The notes under the pieces were generated by a model. It was not told the DNA's origin and ran no database searches. It saw only the letters and a program-made list of their open reading frames with translations. A DNA stretch of 64,000 nucleotides, taken from Pseudomonadota bacterium. GTDB lineage: Bacteria > Pseudomonadota > Alphaproteobacteria > Acetobacterales > Acetobacteraceae. How positions within the stretch are numbered: position 1 is the first letter of the stretch; every line of letters starts with the position of its first letter. Below, one piece after another: positions 7,813-16,358 of this stretch. Position numbers and translations under genes: made by a program. The DNA lies in NCBI GenBank assembly GCA_021801255.1, contig JAJYYH010000036.1, positions 62,001-126,000 of the forward strand. The letters run 5' to 3'.

Positions 7813-9525
7813 CTAGCGCTCCTGCACCGTGCCATTGCGCCCGCGCACCAGCGCCTCGGGGTGCTGATCGAGGAGATCGGCGAGGGCGCGGATGGCGCGC
7901 GCGGCCTCGTTCATCTGGGTGATCAGCCGCTCGAGATCGCGCGGCAGCGGCGAAGCGCCGCCATAGCCGGCCTCCATCCCGATCATCAGCCGGTTGGCGT
8001 GATCGAGCGTCGCCTGGAGCTCGGCGCTCAGCGCCGGCAGGCGCTTCAAGGCCGGTGTCGCGTTGGTATCGACCCGGCGCAGCAGGGTCTGGGCGGTTGC
8101 CATCGTCGCCGCCGAGGCGCTGAGCGCCGCCTTCAATTCGGGGCCATTGGCGATGGTGTTGAGCGCGGCGAACGTGGCATCGAGATTGCCGGCGATCCGC
8201 TCGATCGGCACGGCATCAAGCTTGCGCCCGACGGTATCGAGCATGTGGGTGAGGCTTTCGAGATCGCTCGGCTGGCTCGCGATGACGATGGCGCCATCGG
8301 ATTCGGAGATCTCGGCGGGCTTGGCGTCGTGGAAGAAATCAAGCGCGATATAGAGCTGGCCGGTGAGGTAGTTGGCGGTGCGCAACTGCGCGCGCAGGCC
8401 CTTGGCGCTCAGCGCGCGGAGCGATTCGAGTGCCCGCTCCGGGGTCGCAGGCGGCGCGCCAGGGGCGGAGATGCGATCAGGCTGCACCGAGAGCCGCACC
8501 GGCACGTCGAGGGTGTTTTTGATGAAGTCGTATTGCAGCTTGACCTCCGTCACCTCGCCGATCTGGATACCGAAGATCTCGACCGGCGCGCCGACGGCAA
8601 GGCCGCGCACCGAGCCCTGGAAGCGCACGAGCAGGGCGATGGTGTTGGTATAGCGCGCCGATAGGGCCGCCTTTTCATCGCCGTAGAGGGGAAAATTGCT
8701 GCCCGCGGCGGCGGGCGGGTTGGTGCGCGCCTCGGGCGGGGTGGCAAAGGCGACGGCGCCGGCGAGAAGCGCCTGCAAGGATTGCAGCTCGAGATGGATG
8801 CCCTCGGCGCCCGCGGTGATGGCGAGCCCCGATTCGTTCCAGAAATAGCTGCCCTCGCGGATATATCCGTCATAGGGCGCGCGCACGAAGACCCGCACCA
8901 CCGCCTCGCCGCCCGGCGCGCCGAGATCGTAACCCAGCACCTCGCCCACCTGCGCGTCGCGGAACAGCACCGGCGAGCCGATACCGAGCGAGCCGAGCTT
9001 GGCGGTGTGGAGAACATAGGTGCGCCCGGGCTCGTCGGAGCGGATGGCGGGCGGCTGTTCGAGGCCGGTGAAGCGGCGCGCCGTCGTGCCCCCGGGCGCC
9101 CCCGGATCGATTTCGATATAGCTGCCCGAAACCAGCGTCTCCAGCCCCGAAACGCTGCTCGGGGTGAGGCGCGGACGGACCACCCAGAAGCGGGCGTGAT
9201 CGGTGAGGATGGGCGTCGCCTCGCGGCGCATCCGCACCTCGACGACGACGTGCGACATGTCGGCGCTCAGGCGGATCGACCGCACCGTGCCGAGATCGAC
9301 CGCCTTGTGCTTCACCCGCGTCTGCCCAGGCGTGAGGCCGTCGGCGGTTTTGAAGCTGAGGGTAACGACCGGCCCCTCCTCCGAGAGCGTCCGCCAGCCG
9401 AGCCAGAGCGCGATGGCGGCGGCGACCAGCGGGATCACCCAGATCAGCGAGAGCCGCGGCGCCGGCTCAAGCTCCGGCGGGGGCAACGCCGCCTCTCCCG
9501 GATCCGGCCCGATGGCGTCGCTCAA
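7813..9525 (-). CDS. pqiB: PqiB-like MCE protein with three MCE domains
   Basis: About 570 residues. An N-terminal anchor (LSLIWVIPLVAAAIALWLGW) is followed by three MCE domains, recognisable at VVTLSFKTADGLTPGQTRVK, TAKLGSLGIGSPVLFRDAQVGEV and LVRFQGSVRGLAVGAPVEIFG, then a long helical tail. PqiB hexamers form a periplasm-spanning channel for lipid transport. The track extends the ORF to an upstream ATG at 9585, but the TTG at 9525 overlaps the pqiA stop as TTGA, the usual coupled arrangement, and gives the normal length; I prefer it. Confidence 0.85.
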   Translation of the reverse strand: MSDAIGPDPGEAALPPPELEPAPRLSLIWVIPLVAAAIALWLGWRTLSEEGPVVTLSFKTADGLTPGQTRVKHKAVDLGTVRSIRLSADMSHVVVEVRMRREATPILTDHARFWVVRPRLTPSSVSGLETLVSGSYIEIDPGAPGGTTARRFTGLEQPPAIRSDEPGRTYVLHTAKLGSLGIGSPVLFRDAQVGEVLGYDLGAPGGEAVVRVFVRAPYDGYIREGSYFWNESGLAITAGAEGIHLELQSLQALLAGAVAFATPPEARTNPPAAAGSNFPLYGDEKAALSARYTNTIALLVRFQGSVRGLAVGAPVEIFGIQIGEVTEVKLQYDFIKNTLDVPVRLSVQPDRISAPGAPPATPERALESLRALSAKGLRAQLRTANYLTGQLYIALDFFHDAKPAEISESDGAIVIASQPSDLESLTHMLDTVGRKLDAVPIERIAGNLDATFAALNTIANGPELKAALSASAATMATAQTLLRRVDTNATPALKRLPALSAELQATLDHANRLMIGMEAGYGGASPLPRDLERLITQMNEAARAIRALADLLDQHPEALVRGRNGTVQER

Positions 9526-10880
9526 GGCGCGGCCTCGCCCCCGCCGGGCGGCAGCGGGCGTGGATTGCGCCGCGCCGCGTCCCACATCAAGCGCGGGTCG
9601 AAGCTTTCGGCGGCGAACAAGGTGAGTACCACGACGGCGGCGAAAGCCACCACCCCGGCTTCGGGATGGACGGAGGCCAGAAGGCCAAGCCGCACCAGCC
9701 CGACCAGGATCGAGATCATGAAAACATCGATCATCGACCAGCGCCCGATGGCGTCAATCAGGCGATAGAGCCGGGTGCGGTCATGGAGCCGCCCGGCCCA
9801 GCCGCGCCGCGCGCTCACCATGAGGAGCACAAGGCCGGCGAGCTTGAGCACCGGCACGGTGATGCTGGCAAAGAACACCAGGACCGCGAGCGGCCACATT
9901 CCGGCGCTCGCGAGTTCCGCGACGCCTGAGAGGATGGTGTTGGGCGTGCCTTGGCCATAGTAATCGACGGTCATCACCGGGAGCAGATTGGCCGGGATGT
10001 AGAGCACAAAGGCGGCGATGACGAGGGCCAGGGTGCGGGCAAGGCTCCGCTTCTTGCGCCGCGCCAGCCGGCTGAAGCAGCGCGGGCAGAGATTTCCCTC
10101 GCGCGCCTGGCTGACCAACCCGCAGCTTGTGCAGCCGATCAGCTGCGTCGCCGGCGGCGGCTTCGGCGCGCCGGGCGGCGGCGGGTGGGCGCCGGCGAGC
10201 GCCTCCCACAGCGCCCGCGGATCGACCAGTTGGTCGATCACCGCCATCACCAGCATCAGCGCCGCGAGCGCATAGGCGGCGAGTTCGACATGCACCCGCG
10301 CGAGATCGATCAATTTGCTGTAAGCGACGAACAGGCCGAGCAGATACACCTCGACCATGGCAAACGGGCGCAGCCGCTCGCTGCCCCGCAAGATCGCGCG
10401 CCACAGCGGATGCGGGCGTGGGCGTGGGCGGCGGAGCGCGGCGAGCACCGCGATGAGGCCGAGCAACCGCACAACCGGCAGCAGGCAGGCGGTCAGCACC
10501 ACCAGGGCGGCGAGCGCCTGCCAGCCATTTTCGTCGAGCAGCAGCGGCCCGGTGATCAGGCTGGCGCTGACCCGCTGGCCAAGCAGCGAGATTTGCAGGA
10601 GCGGCTCCAGGAAAGCGAGCGGCAGCAGCGGCAGGGCGGCGAGCGCCAGGGGCAAGGCGAGGCTGGCGCCGCGCGGGTGCCCGGCCCAGAGCACCGCCCG
10701 GCAGCGCGGGCAGCGCGCGCGCTGACCAGGCGCGGGGTGCGGCGCGAGGAAAAACGCACCGCAATCGGGACAGGCGATCAGCGGCGTCGCCCGCCCCACC
10801 GCCGCCCTCCGCCGCGGCCGGCCAGCGGCGAAAAGGCGGAAGCCGCGGCGGAAACGGAGCGGCAGGATTTGTGGCGGCAA
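9522..10880 (-). CDS. pqiA: PqiA-like integral membrane protein
   Basis: A protein of about 450 residues with two PqiA domains. Each begins with a zinc-ribbon-like pair of CxxC motifs (CPDC...CPRC and CTSC...CPRC), followed by about four transmembrane helices (for example LALPLALAALPLLPLAFLEP and LVIAAFVLYIPANLLPVMTV). PqiA is the inner-membrane partner of PqiB in lipid trafficking and envelope stress tolerance. The TTG at 10880 is the longest start; a GTG near 10799, just before ATPLIACPDC, is equally plausible. First gene of pqiABC and divergent from mipZ. Confidence 0.85.
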   Translation of the reverse strand: MPPQILPLRFRRGFRLFAAGRPRRRAAVGRATPLIACPDCGAFFLAPHPAPGQRARCPRCRAVLWAGHPRGASLALPLALAALPLLPLAFLEPLLQISLLGQRVSASLITGPLLLDENGWQALAALVVLTACLLPVVRLLGLIAVLAALRRPRPRPHPLWRAILRGSERLRPFAMVEVYLLGLFVAYSKLIDLARVHVELAAYALAALMLVMAVIDQLVDPRALWEALAGAHPPPPGAPKPPPATQLIGCTSCGLVSQAREGNLCPRCFSRLARRKKRSLARTLALVIAAFVLYIPANLLPVMTVDYYGQGTPNTILSGVAELASAGMWPLAVLVFFASITVPVLKLAGLVLLMVSARRGWAGRLHDRTRLYRLIDAIGRWSMIDVFMISILVGLVRLGLLASVHPEAGVVAFAAVVVLTLFAAESFDPRLMWDAARRNPRPLPPGGGEAAP

Positions 10881-11025
10881 GATCGTGGGTCGTCCTCATG
10901 GGGAGCACTGGCACAGCGCCTCAGCCGAAATGCGCCGGATGGACGCGACAGCGGCTCATTGGCATAAACGCCGCCATCGGAGAAGGTTTTTTCGGCGCAC
11001 GGCAAGAAAGCAACTGGGGACCAGC

Positions 11026-11913
11026 GTGGCGAGCGTTTCAATCGAACGGCGGGCCCAAGTGATCGTGCTGGGCAACGAGAAGGGCGGCTCGGGCAAATCA
11101 ACCGCGGCGATGCACCTCATTGTCGGGCTGCTGCGCGATGGCTATCGCATTGGCGCGCTCGATCTCGACGCCCGCCAGGCAACCCTCGCCGGCTATCTCG
11201 AGGCGCGGCGTGATTTCATCCGGCGGCGCGGCATCGCGCTGCCGATGCCCGACTTTGCCGCGGTTCCCAGGAGTTCGCAGGACAGCCGCGCCGCGGCCGA
11301 GGCCGAAGAAGCGGCGCGCTTCGAGGCGGCCTTCGCGGAGGTGGCGCGCGACGCCGATCTCGTCGTCATCGACTGCCCCGGCGCCGATACCTATCTGAGC
11401 CGCCTCGGCCATGGCCGCGCCGATACCTTGATCACCCCGATCAATGACAGTTTCGTCGATTTCGCGATGCTCGCCAAGGTCGATCCCGAGCGCCACGAGG
11501 TGGTGCACCCGAGCATCTATAGCGAAATGGTCTGGGAGGCGCGCAAGCGGCGGATGGCGCGCGACCGCGGCCGCATCGACTGGCTGGTGATGCGCAACCG
11601 GCTCGGCGCGGGCGAGGCGCGCAACAAGCGCGATGTCGGGGCGACGCTCGACGAACTGGCCAAGCGCATCGGCTTTCGCACCGTCAAGGGATTCGGCGAA
11701 CGGGTGATTTTCCGCGAGCTTTATCTCCAGGGCCTTACCTTGATGGACGTGCGCGAGGCCGGGCTCGGCATCCAGCTCGGTATGAGCCACATCGCCGCGC
11801 GGGCCGAGGTGCGCACGCTGATCGGCGCCATCCGCAAACCCCCCGCCGCGCGCGCCCTCACCCCCCTCGCCGAAGACGCCGAAACTTCCCGCGCGGCTGG
11901 CGTCGAGCCGTGA
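11026..11913 (+). CDS. mipZ: MipZ-type ParA-family division-plane positioning ATPase
   Basis: About 295 residues. A P-loop of the deviant Walker A type, GNEKGGSGKSTAAMHL, is followed by ALDLDARQATLAGYLEARR and IDCPGADTYLSRLGHGRADTLITPINDSFVDF, which match Caulobacter MipZ closely in order and spacing. MipZ forms gradients from ParB at the poles and blocks FtsZ assembly there, restricting division to midcell; it is confined to alphaproteobacteria. I prefer the GTG at 11026, preceded by GGGGACC, over the longer ORF from 10885, whose extra basic N-terminus is not family-like. The gene is monocistronic and divergent from pqiABC. Confidence 0.85.
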   Translation: MASVSIERRAQVIVLGNEKGGSGKSTAAMHLIVGLLRDGYRIGALDLDARQATLAGYLEARRDFIRRRGIALPMPDFAAVPRSSQDSRAAAEAEEAARFEAAFAEVARDADLVVIDCPGADTYLSRLGHGRADTLITPINDSFVDFAMLAKVDPERHEVVHPSIYSEMVWEARKRRMARDRGRIDWLVMRNRLGAGEARNKRDVGATLDELAKRIGFRTVKGFGERVIFRELYLQGLTLMDVREAGLGIQLGMSHIAARAEVRTLIGAIRKPPAARALTPLAEDAETSRAAGVEP

Positions 11914-12021
11914 TTTCGCCCTGGATGGAAGCGCCACTCGCGCGGCGCCGGGACGCCCGAGAGCCGGTTCGCCCGCTTTCGGCGAATATAGAAAAATTAT
12001 GCACGCAAAAGTTTATTGATA

Positions 12022-12063
12022 TTGATATAAATCAACCATACGTTAAGATTTGCTTGGCATACT
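12022..12063 (+). promoter_or_regulatory. FNR/FixK-type box and class II promoter
   Basis: Positions 12022-12035 read TTGATATAAATCAA, a perfect match to the FNR consensus TTGAT-N4-ATCAA. An extra half-site TTGAT lies at 12016-12020. An extended -10 (TGG followed by CATACT, 12058-12063) is placed so that, with the box centred at -41.5, transcription would start near 12070. This is the geometry of an oxygen-regulated class II promoter acting to the right. The regulator (FnrL, FixK or Anr-like) is not in the window. Confidence 0.7.
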
Positions 12064-12069
12064 TCTCCT

Positions 12070-12178
12070 CGGAGCCAGACGAGACGCGGCTTCACGTTTC
12101 CTCCCACAAGCCGCAACGTGCGGTTCCCGCACCGGCGGCAAACTCAAACGGCGCCCCCCATCAGGGACGCCGTTTTTT
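12070..12178 (+). ncRNA. Candidate FNR-controlled small RNA, about 108 nt
   Basis: Downstream of the FNR-type promoter lie three successive hairpins and no ORF with a ribosome-binding site. Hairpin 1 has 7-bp arms GCGGCTT/AAGCCGC (12086-12092, 12108-12114) around a C-rich loop containing TTTCCTCCCAC, complementary to Shine-Dalgarno sequences. Hairpin 2 is GTGCGG-TTC-CCGCAC (12118-12132). Hairpin 3 is a Rho-independent terminator. The layout (compact hairpins, anti-Shine-Dalgarno loop, terminal U-tract) recalls alphaproteobacterial riboregulators such as AbcR/ar15 and ar14. I cannot assign it to an Rfam family by eye; it could be novel. Confidence 0.6.
12146..12178 (+). terminator. Rho-independent terminator of the candidate sRNA
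   Basis: Inverted repeat AAACGGCG (12146-12153) and CGCCGTTT, with an extra CCC/GGG pairing inside the loop, directly followed by a T-run ending at 12178. This is the clearest intrinsic terminator in the window. It closes the FNR-driven transcript and is too far from mipZ (over 230 bp) to be its obvious terminator. Confidence 0.8.
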
Positions 12179-12210
12179 CGTTTCCCCCGCCTGGCCGGTC
12201 CAATGCGTTG

Positions 12211-12306
12211 CCCTGGACCCGCTGGGCCAGCTTCCCCAGACCCGCGTTTCGGGAAGGTTGCCAAAGGCCTTGCTTTTGGTGGGGGCAGAGGCCACGCCCC
12301 TGGTCT
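12211..12306 (-). repeat. Dispersed palindromic repeat, copy B (reverse orientation)
   Basis: Read on the minus strand it begins AGACCAGGGGCGTGG, continues through CCCACCAAAAGC...GGCCTTTGG and ends with GCGGGTCTGGGGAAGCTGG and GCGGGTCCAGGG. The same modules occur in the same order in copy C (24490-24613). It lies between the sRNA terminator and the Liv binding-protein gene. Confidence 0.6.
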
Positions 12307-12567
12307 GATAATGACCCTGCAGCGTTTACTCAACACCGCCTAAGCTTTGTTTTATCGTGTGATTCAGGCGTGCCTCGCCGCACATGCCAGGGCTGAAATG
12401 GACCGTGGCGGCCTGCCCCTTGGGCGGAGCCCGTGCCTCTCCGGCCCGCGCCCGCCTGGGTATCCAATGGCTTGTCAGGCCCTGGGCGCCGGTTCATAGT
12501 GCGATTTGACGTGCGGGCCAACGCGCACGCGGGTTGTGGGCCGAGCGAGCCCGAGGGAGGGGATGCC

Positions 12568-13788
12568 GTGCGCGATCGTCACCTAGCGTTCATTCTCTAT
12601 TCTGGCTTGGTCATGGCTTTCACGGGCGCCGCGTACGGCGAGGAACCGCCGATCACCATTGGCGTGCCGACCAGCGTGCAGTTGCAGGTCGGGCGTGATT
12701 CGATCGACGCGACGGCGCTCGCGATCGAGGAGATCAACGCCAAGGGCGGCGTGCTCGGGCGTAAACTCAGAATGGTGGTCGCCGACGAGACCGAGAACCC
12801 GCAGGAGGGGGTCGCGGCGATCAACAAGCTCACCGCCGATGAGCATGTCGATGTGCTGATCGGCGGCTATACCAGCGGCGTCACCCTCGCGCAGGAGCCG
12901 CATATCGCCGATTCCAAAACGGTCTATATCGAGGTCGGCGCCGCCTCGCCCTCGATCACCGATTTCGTGCGGCGCAACTATGCGCGCTACAAATACATCT
13001 TCCGCGTGAGCCCGATCAACGCCGCGCATCAGGCCGAGGCGCTGATCGATTTCGGTGTCGGCAAACTCAAGGGCGAGGCCGGCGTGCAGAAAATCGCGAT
13101 CATCGGCGAGAACGCGAAATGGGTCCAGGATCTCGCGCCGATCCTCAAAACCGGCCTAGAAAAAGGCGGCATGACCGTCACCTCGGTCGATCTCTTCGAT
13201 GCCGACACATCGGATTTCTCGCCGCTGTTCAACAAGATCAAAGCCAGCGGCGCGCAATACATCATGGTCGTGCTGTCGCACGCCAACTCCGATGTTCTCG
13301 TCAAGCAATGGTATGACGCGAAATTGCCGATCCCGATCGGCGGCATCGATGTCAAATCGCAGGATTCGGATTTCTTCACCCGGATCGGCGGTAAGGCGGT
13401 GAGCGAGACCGTCGCCAACAATATCATTCCGGTACCGATGACGCCGGTCACGATGCCGTTTTGGAACAATTTCGTCGCGCACTTCAAACGCCCGCCGGTC
13501 TATACCGGCGCCGGCTCCTATGACGCCGTCTATATCTATGCCGAAGCGGTGGCGCGGGCTGGCGACACGGCCGCGGACAAGGTTATCCCGGCGCTCGAGA
13601 AAACGCACTACGTCGGCACCGAGGGGCTCTGCGAGTTCGATGCCCAGCATGATATCAAGTTCGGCCCCGGCTATGTCAGCCTCGCTTTCGCGCAATGGTA
13701 TCCCGATGGCACGCGGGTCATCGTCTGGCCCAAGGACATCGCCAAGGGCGCGATGATGCCGCCGCCCTGGCTGGCCGGCAAGAATTGA
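12568..13788 (+). CDS. Liv-type ABC transporter periplasmic binding protein (system 1)
   Basis: A 406-residue binding protein of the branched-chain amino-acid/amide family (periplasmic binding protein type 1). A Sec signal (about MRDRHLAFILYSGLVMAFTG) precedes the mature start near EEPPITIGVPTSVQLQ. Family features include ALAIEEINAKGGVLGRKL, DVLIGGYTSGVTLA and the C-terminal QWYPDGTRVIVWP. The GTG at 12568 is chosen because GAGGGAGGGG lies seven bases upstream; the track ORF extends further but without a signal peptide. First gene of a five-gene importer; ligand unknown (amino acid, amide or similar). Confidence 0.82.
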   Translation: MRDRHLAFILYSGLVMAFTGAAYGEEPPITIGVPTSVQLQVGRDSIDATALAIEEINAKGGVLGRKLRMVVADETENPQEGVAAINKLTADEHVDVLIGGYTSGVTLAQEPHIADSKTVYIEVGAASPSITDFVRRNYARYKYIFRVSPINAAHQAEALIDFGVGKLKGEAGVQKIAIIGENAKWVQDLAPILKTGLEKGGMTVTSVDLFDADTSDFSPLFNKIKASGAQYIMVVLSHANSDVLVKQWYDAKLPIPIGGIDVKSQDSDFFTRIGGKAVSETVANNIIPVPMTPVTMPFWNNFVAHFKRPPVYTGAGSYDAVYIYAEAVARAGDTAADKVIPALEKTHYVGTEGLCEFDAQHDIKFGPGYVSLAFAQWYPDGTRVIVWPKDIAKGAMMPPPWLAGKN

Positions 13789-13817
13789 AAAAATCCTGCT
13801 GAAGGCGGCCGGTTTCG

Positions 13818-14672
13818 TTGCTCAACATCCTCGTCTACGGCGCCGTGACCAGCGCGGTCTATGCTATGCTCGCGGTCGGCTTCACGTTGATTTTCGGCGT
13901 CGCGCGGGTTTTGAATCTTGCGCATGGTGCCTTCTACGGGCTCGGCGCCTATAGCTGCTATCTGTTGACCGGACGCCTAGGTTGGCCGCTGCTACCGGCG
14001 GCGCTCGTTGCCGTGCTGTTCGTTGCCGCTTTCGGCGTCGCGATGGAGCGCTTCCTGGTGCGTCCTCTCCGCCATTCCGCGCTCGCCGTGCTGATGATCA
14101 CCATCGCCGTTGGTTTGTTGTTCGAACAGGCGATGTATCTGCTGTTCGGCTCGGAAGCGCGCAACGTCCCGGCCTTCAGCAATGCCACCTGGAGCTATGC
14201 CGGGCTCGATGTCAGCGGCCAGCGCCTGCTCACACTGGGGTTCGGCATTGTGATCATTGGCCTGCTCTGGCTTTTCATTAACCGGACGCGGCTTGGCTCA
14301 GCCATCCTAGCACTTTCCCAAGACCGCGAGGGGGCGCTCTATATGGGCATTCCCGCTGATCGCATCTATGCCGTGGTGATGGCGATCTCGGCGGCTATCG
14401 CGGCGGCGGCGGGTGTTCTCACCGCGCCTTTTCTCACCGTGCAGCCGACGATGGATCTATTGCCGATGATCAAGGCGTTCTCCATCGTCATCGTCGGCGG
14501 CCTCGGCTCCATCCCTGGCAGCATTCTCGCGGCACTGTTGCTCGGCTACAGCGAAACCATCGTCGCCTATGCCGTCTCGCCGGCGTGGACCGAGATCGTC
14601 TCGCTGGTCGCGGTGCTACTGACCCTGATCCTGCGCCCCGCCGGCCTGCTCGGCAAGCGCGCGGCGTTTTAG
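13818..14672 (+). CDS. Liv-type ABC transporter permease, LivH family (system 1)
   Basis: A 284-residue inner-membrane permease with about eight hydrophobic helices. The N-terminus LNILVYGAVTSAVYAMLAVGFTLIFGVARVLNLAHGAFYGLGAYSCY is characteristic of LivH. The late GGLGSIPGSILAALLLGYSET corresponds to the ATPase-coupling region. The start is TTG at 13818, 29 bases after the binding-protein gene. It pairs with the LivM-type permease encoded next to form the transmembrane pathway. Confidence 0.88.
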   Translation: MLNILVYGAVTSAVYAMLAVGFTLIFGVARVLNLAHGAFYGLGAYSCYLLTGRLGWPLLPAALVAVLFVAAFGVAMERFLVRPLRHSALAVLMITIAVGLLFEQAMYLLFGSEARNVPAFSNATWSYAGLDVSGQRLLTLGFGIVIIGLLWLFINRTRLGSAILALSQDREGALYMGIPADRIYAVVMAISAAIAAAAGVLTAPFLTVQPTMDLLPMIKAFSIVIVGGLGSIPGSILAALLLGYSETIVAYAVSPAWTEIVSLVAVLLTLILRPAGLLGKRAAF

Positions 14673-14682
14673 GGACCGGCGC

Positions 14683-15603
14683 ATGCGCAGCCGGCCATGG
14701 ATTTTTGTCCCGCTGGTCCTCGCGGCCCTCGCGGCGCTGCCGGTCATTGTAAAATCCGAGTATTTGCTCGGGATTCTGAGCGTTTGTTTCATCTATGGCA
14801 TCTGGGCCGCGAGCTGGGATTTCATGTCGGGCCTGACGGGGCGCGAGAATTTCGGCCACGCGCTGTTTATCGGCGCCGGCGCCTATACCTCGGCTTTCCT
14901 CAACGCCCGATTCGCGCTGAACCCATGGTGGGGCCTGCCGGCGGGGGCGGCGATGGCGGTGCTGCTCGCGCTGGTCATCGGATTTCCGACACTGCGCCTA
15001 CGTGGCCCCTATTTCGCGCTCGCCATGCTCGCCGCGGCGACCATCATGCAGCGCCTGACACTGATTTTCTGGCAATATAGCGGCGGCGAGGAAGGCATCC
15101 CGGGCCTCGATCCGCTGCTCAACTCGAAAATCGGCATCTATTATCTCTGCCTCGCGGCACTTGTTCTGACGACCGCCGCCCTGCTGCTGCTGGCGCGCTC
15201 GCATGGCGGATTGCTGCTGCGTGGCATTCGTGGGGACGAGGCGGCCTGCCAGGCGGCCGGGATCGATGTCACCTTCTACAAGATCGCTGCCCTCGTCGTC
15301 AGCGCGGCCTGCGCCGGGATGGGTGGCGTGCTCTATGCGCATTATCAGGAAGCGGTGACGCCCGATGTGTTTTCCGTCGCGCTCTCGATTTCCATCATCA
15401 TTATGGTCTATGTCGGCGGCATCGGCACCATTTATGGCCCGGCGGTCGGCGCTATCCTGCTCGCCCTGCTGCCGGAATTGCTGCGCGGCCTCGGCCAGTA
15501 CCGGCTCTGGGCCTATAGTGTCGTCTTGATTTTCATTCTGTTTTTTGCCCCTGGCGGGCTGGTGGCCCCGCTCTGGCGCCGCGCCGTGGGACTCGCGCGA
15601 TGA
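14683..15603 (+). CDS. Liv-type ABC transporter permease, LivM family (system 1)
   Basis: A 306-residue permease of the LivM family: ASWDFMSGLTGRENFGHALFIGAGAYTSAFL near the N-terminus, GFPTLRLRGPYFALAMLAAATIMQRL in the middle, and VYVGGIGTIYGPAVGAILLALLPELL as the coupling motif. It follows the LivH-type gene by 10 bases and its stop overlaps the next ATG (ATGA). It forms the heterodimeric membrane channel with LivH. Confidence 0.88.
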   Translation: MRSRPWIFVPLVLAALAALPVIVKSEYLLGILSVCFIYGIWAASWDFMSGLTGRENFGHALFIGAGAYTSAFLNARFALNPWWGLPAGAAMAVLLALVIGFPTLRLRGPYFALAMLAAATIMQRLTLIFWQYSGGEEGIPGLDPLLNSKIGIYYLCLAALVLTTAALLLLARSHGGLLLRGIRGDEAACQAAGIDVTFYKIAALVVSAACAGMGGVLYAHYQEAVTPDVFSVALSISIIIMVYVGGIGTIYGPAVGAILLALLPELLRGLGQYRLWAYSVVLIFILFFAPGGLVAPLWRRAVGLAR

Positions 15604-16358
15604 GCGCGCTCCTCGAAGTTAGCGCCCTCAGCAAGAGATTTTCTGGTCTGGTGGCCGTGAACGAGGTCTCCTTCAGCATCGCGCCCGGAGAAATCACCGG
15701 CATTCTCGGGCCCAACGGCGCGGGTAAAACGACGCTTTTCAATCTGCTCACCGGCTTTCTGCCGATCGACGGCGGCGAGGTGCGTTTCGATGGCCACAAT
15801 CTCGCCGGCCTCGCGCCGCATCGGATCGTCAATCGTGGTCTCGCGCGCACCTTTCAGCTCTGCCGCCCGTTTAGTGGCATGAGCGCGTTCGAAAATGTCA
15901 TGGTCGGCTGCCTCGCGCCGCGCGTGCGCCACCGCGAAGCCCCCGAGACGCGGGCGCGGGAGATCCTCGCCGCCGTCGGCCTGGCGCATCGCGCCGAGAC
16001 GAAAGTTGACGTGCTGCCCTATGGCGATCTGCGCCGCCTCGAAATTGCCCGTGCCCTGGCGACACGCCCGCGCCTGCTGCTGCTCGACGAGCCCTTCGCC
16101 GGACTGGGATCGAGCGAGATCGAGCCACTTTCGGCGCTGATCCGCGCGCTGCACCGAAGCGAGGGGCTCACCATCCTGCTCATCGAACACCGCTTGCGCG
16201 AATTCATGCAGCTCGTGAGCCGGGTGATCGCCATGGATTTCGGCCGCATCATCGCGGTTGCAACGCCCGAGGACATCGTCCGCCATCCCCTCGTCATCGA
16301 GGCCTATATTGGCCGCGCCGAGGATGACACGACGGGAGATGCGCTTGGCACTGCTTGA
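15600..16358 (+). CDS. Liv-type ABC transporter ATPase, LivG family (system 1)
   Basis: A 252-residue ATPase with Walker A GPNGAGKTTLFNLLTG, a Q-loop in ARTFQLCRPF, a degenerate signature (LPYGDLRRLEIARAL rather than LSGGQ, as is usual in LivG), Walker B LLLLDEPFAGL and the switch histidine in LLIEHRL. It powers import together with LivF. Its start overlaps livM by 4 bases and its end overlaps the LivF gene by about 20 bases. Confidence 0.9.
   Translation: MSALLEVSALSKRFSGLVAVNEVSFSIAPGEITGILGPNGAGKTTLFNLLTGFLPIDGGEVRFDGHNLAGLAPHRIVNRGLARTFQLCRPFSGMSAFENVMVGCLAPRVRHREAPETRAREILAAVGLAHRAETKVDVLPYGDLRRLEIARALATRPRLLLLDEPFAGLGSSEIEPLSALIRALHRSEGLTILLIEHRLREFMQLVSRVIAMDFGRIIAVATPEDIVRHPLVIEAYIGRAEDDTTGDALGTA

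Larger units (their letters stand above)
11914..12567. other. Large intergenic region: FNR box, candidate sRNA, terminator and a dispersed repeat
   Basis: This 654-bp gap has no credible protein gene. In order it holds an AT-rich segment (about 11985-12060) with a perfect FNR-type palindrome, a run of three inverted repeats ending in a T-tract terminator at 12178, one reverse-oriented copy of the window's palindromic repeat family (12211-12306), and about 260 bp of unassigned sequence leading to the Shine-Dalgarno of the Liv binding-protein gene. Confidence 0.75.
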
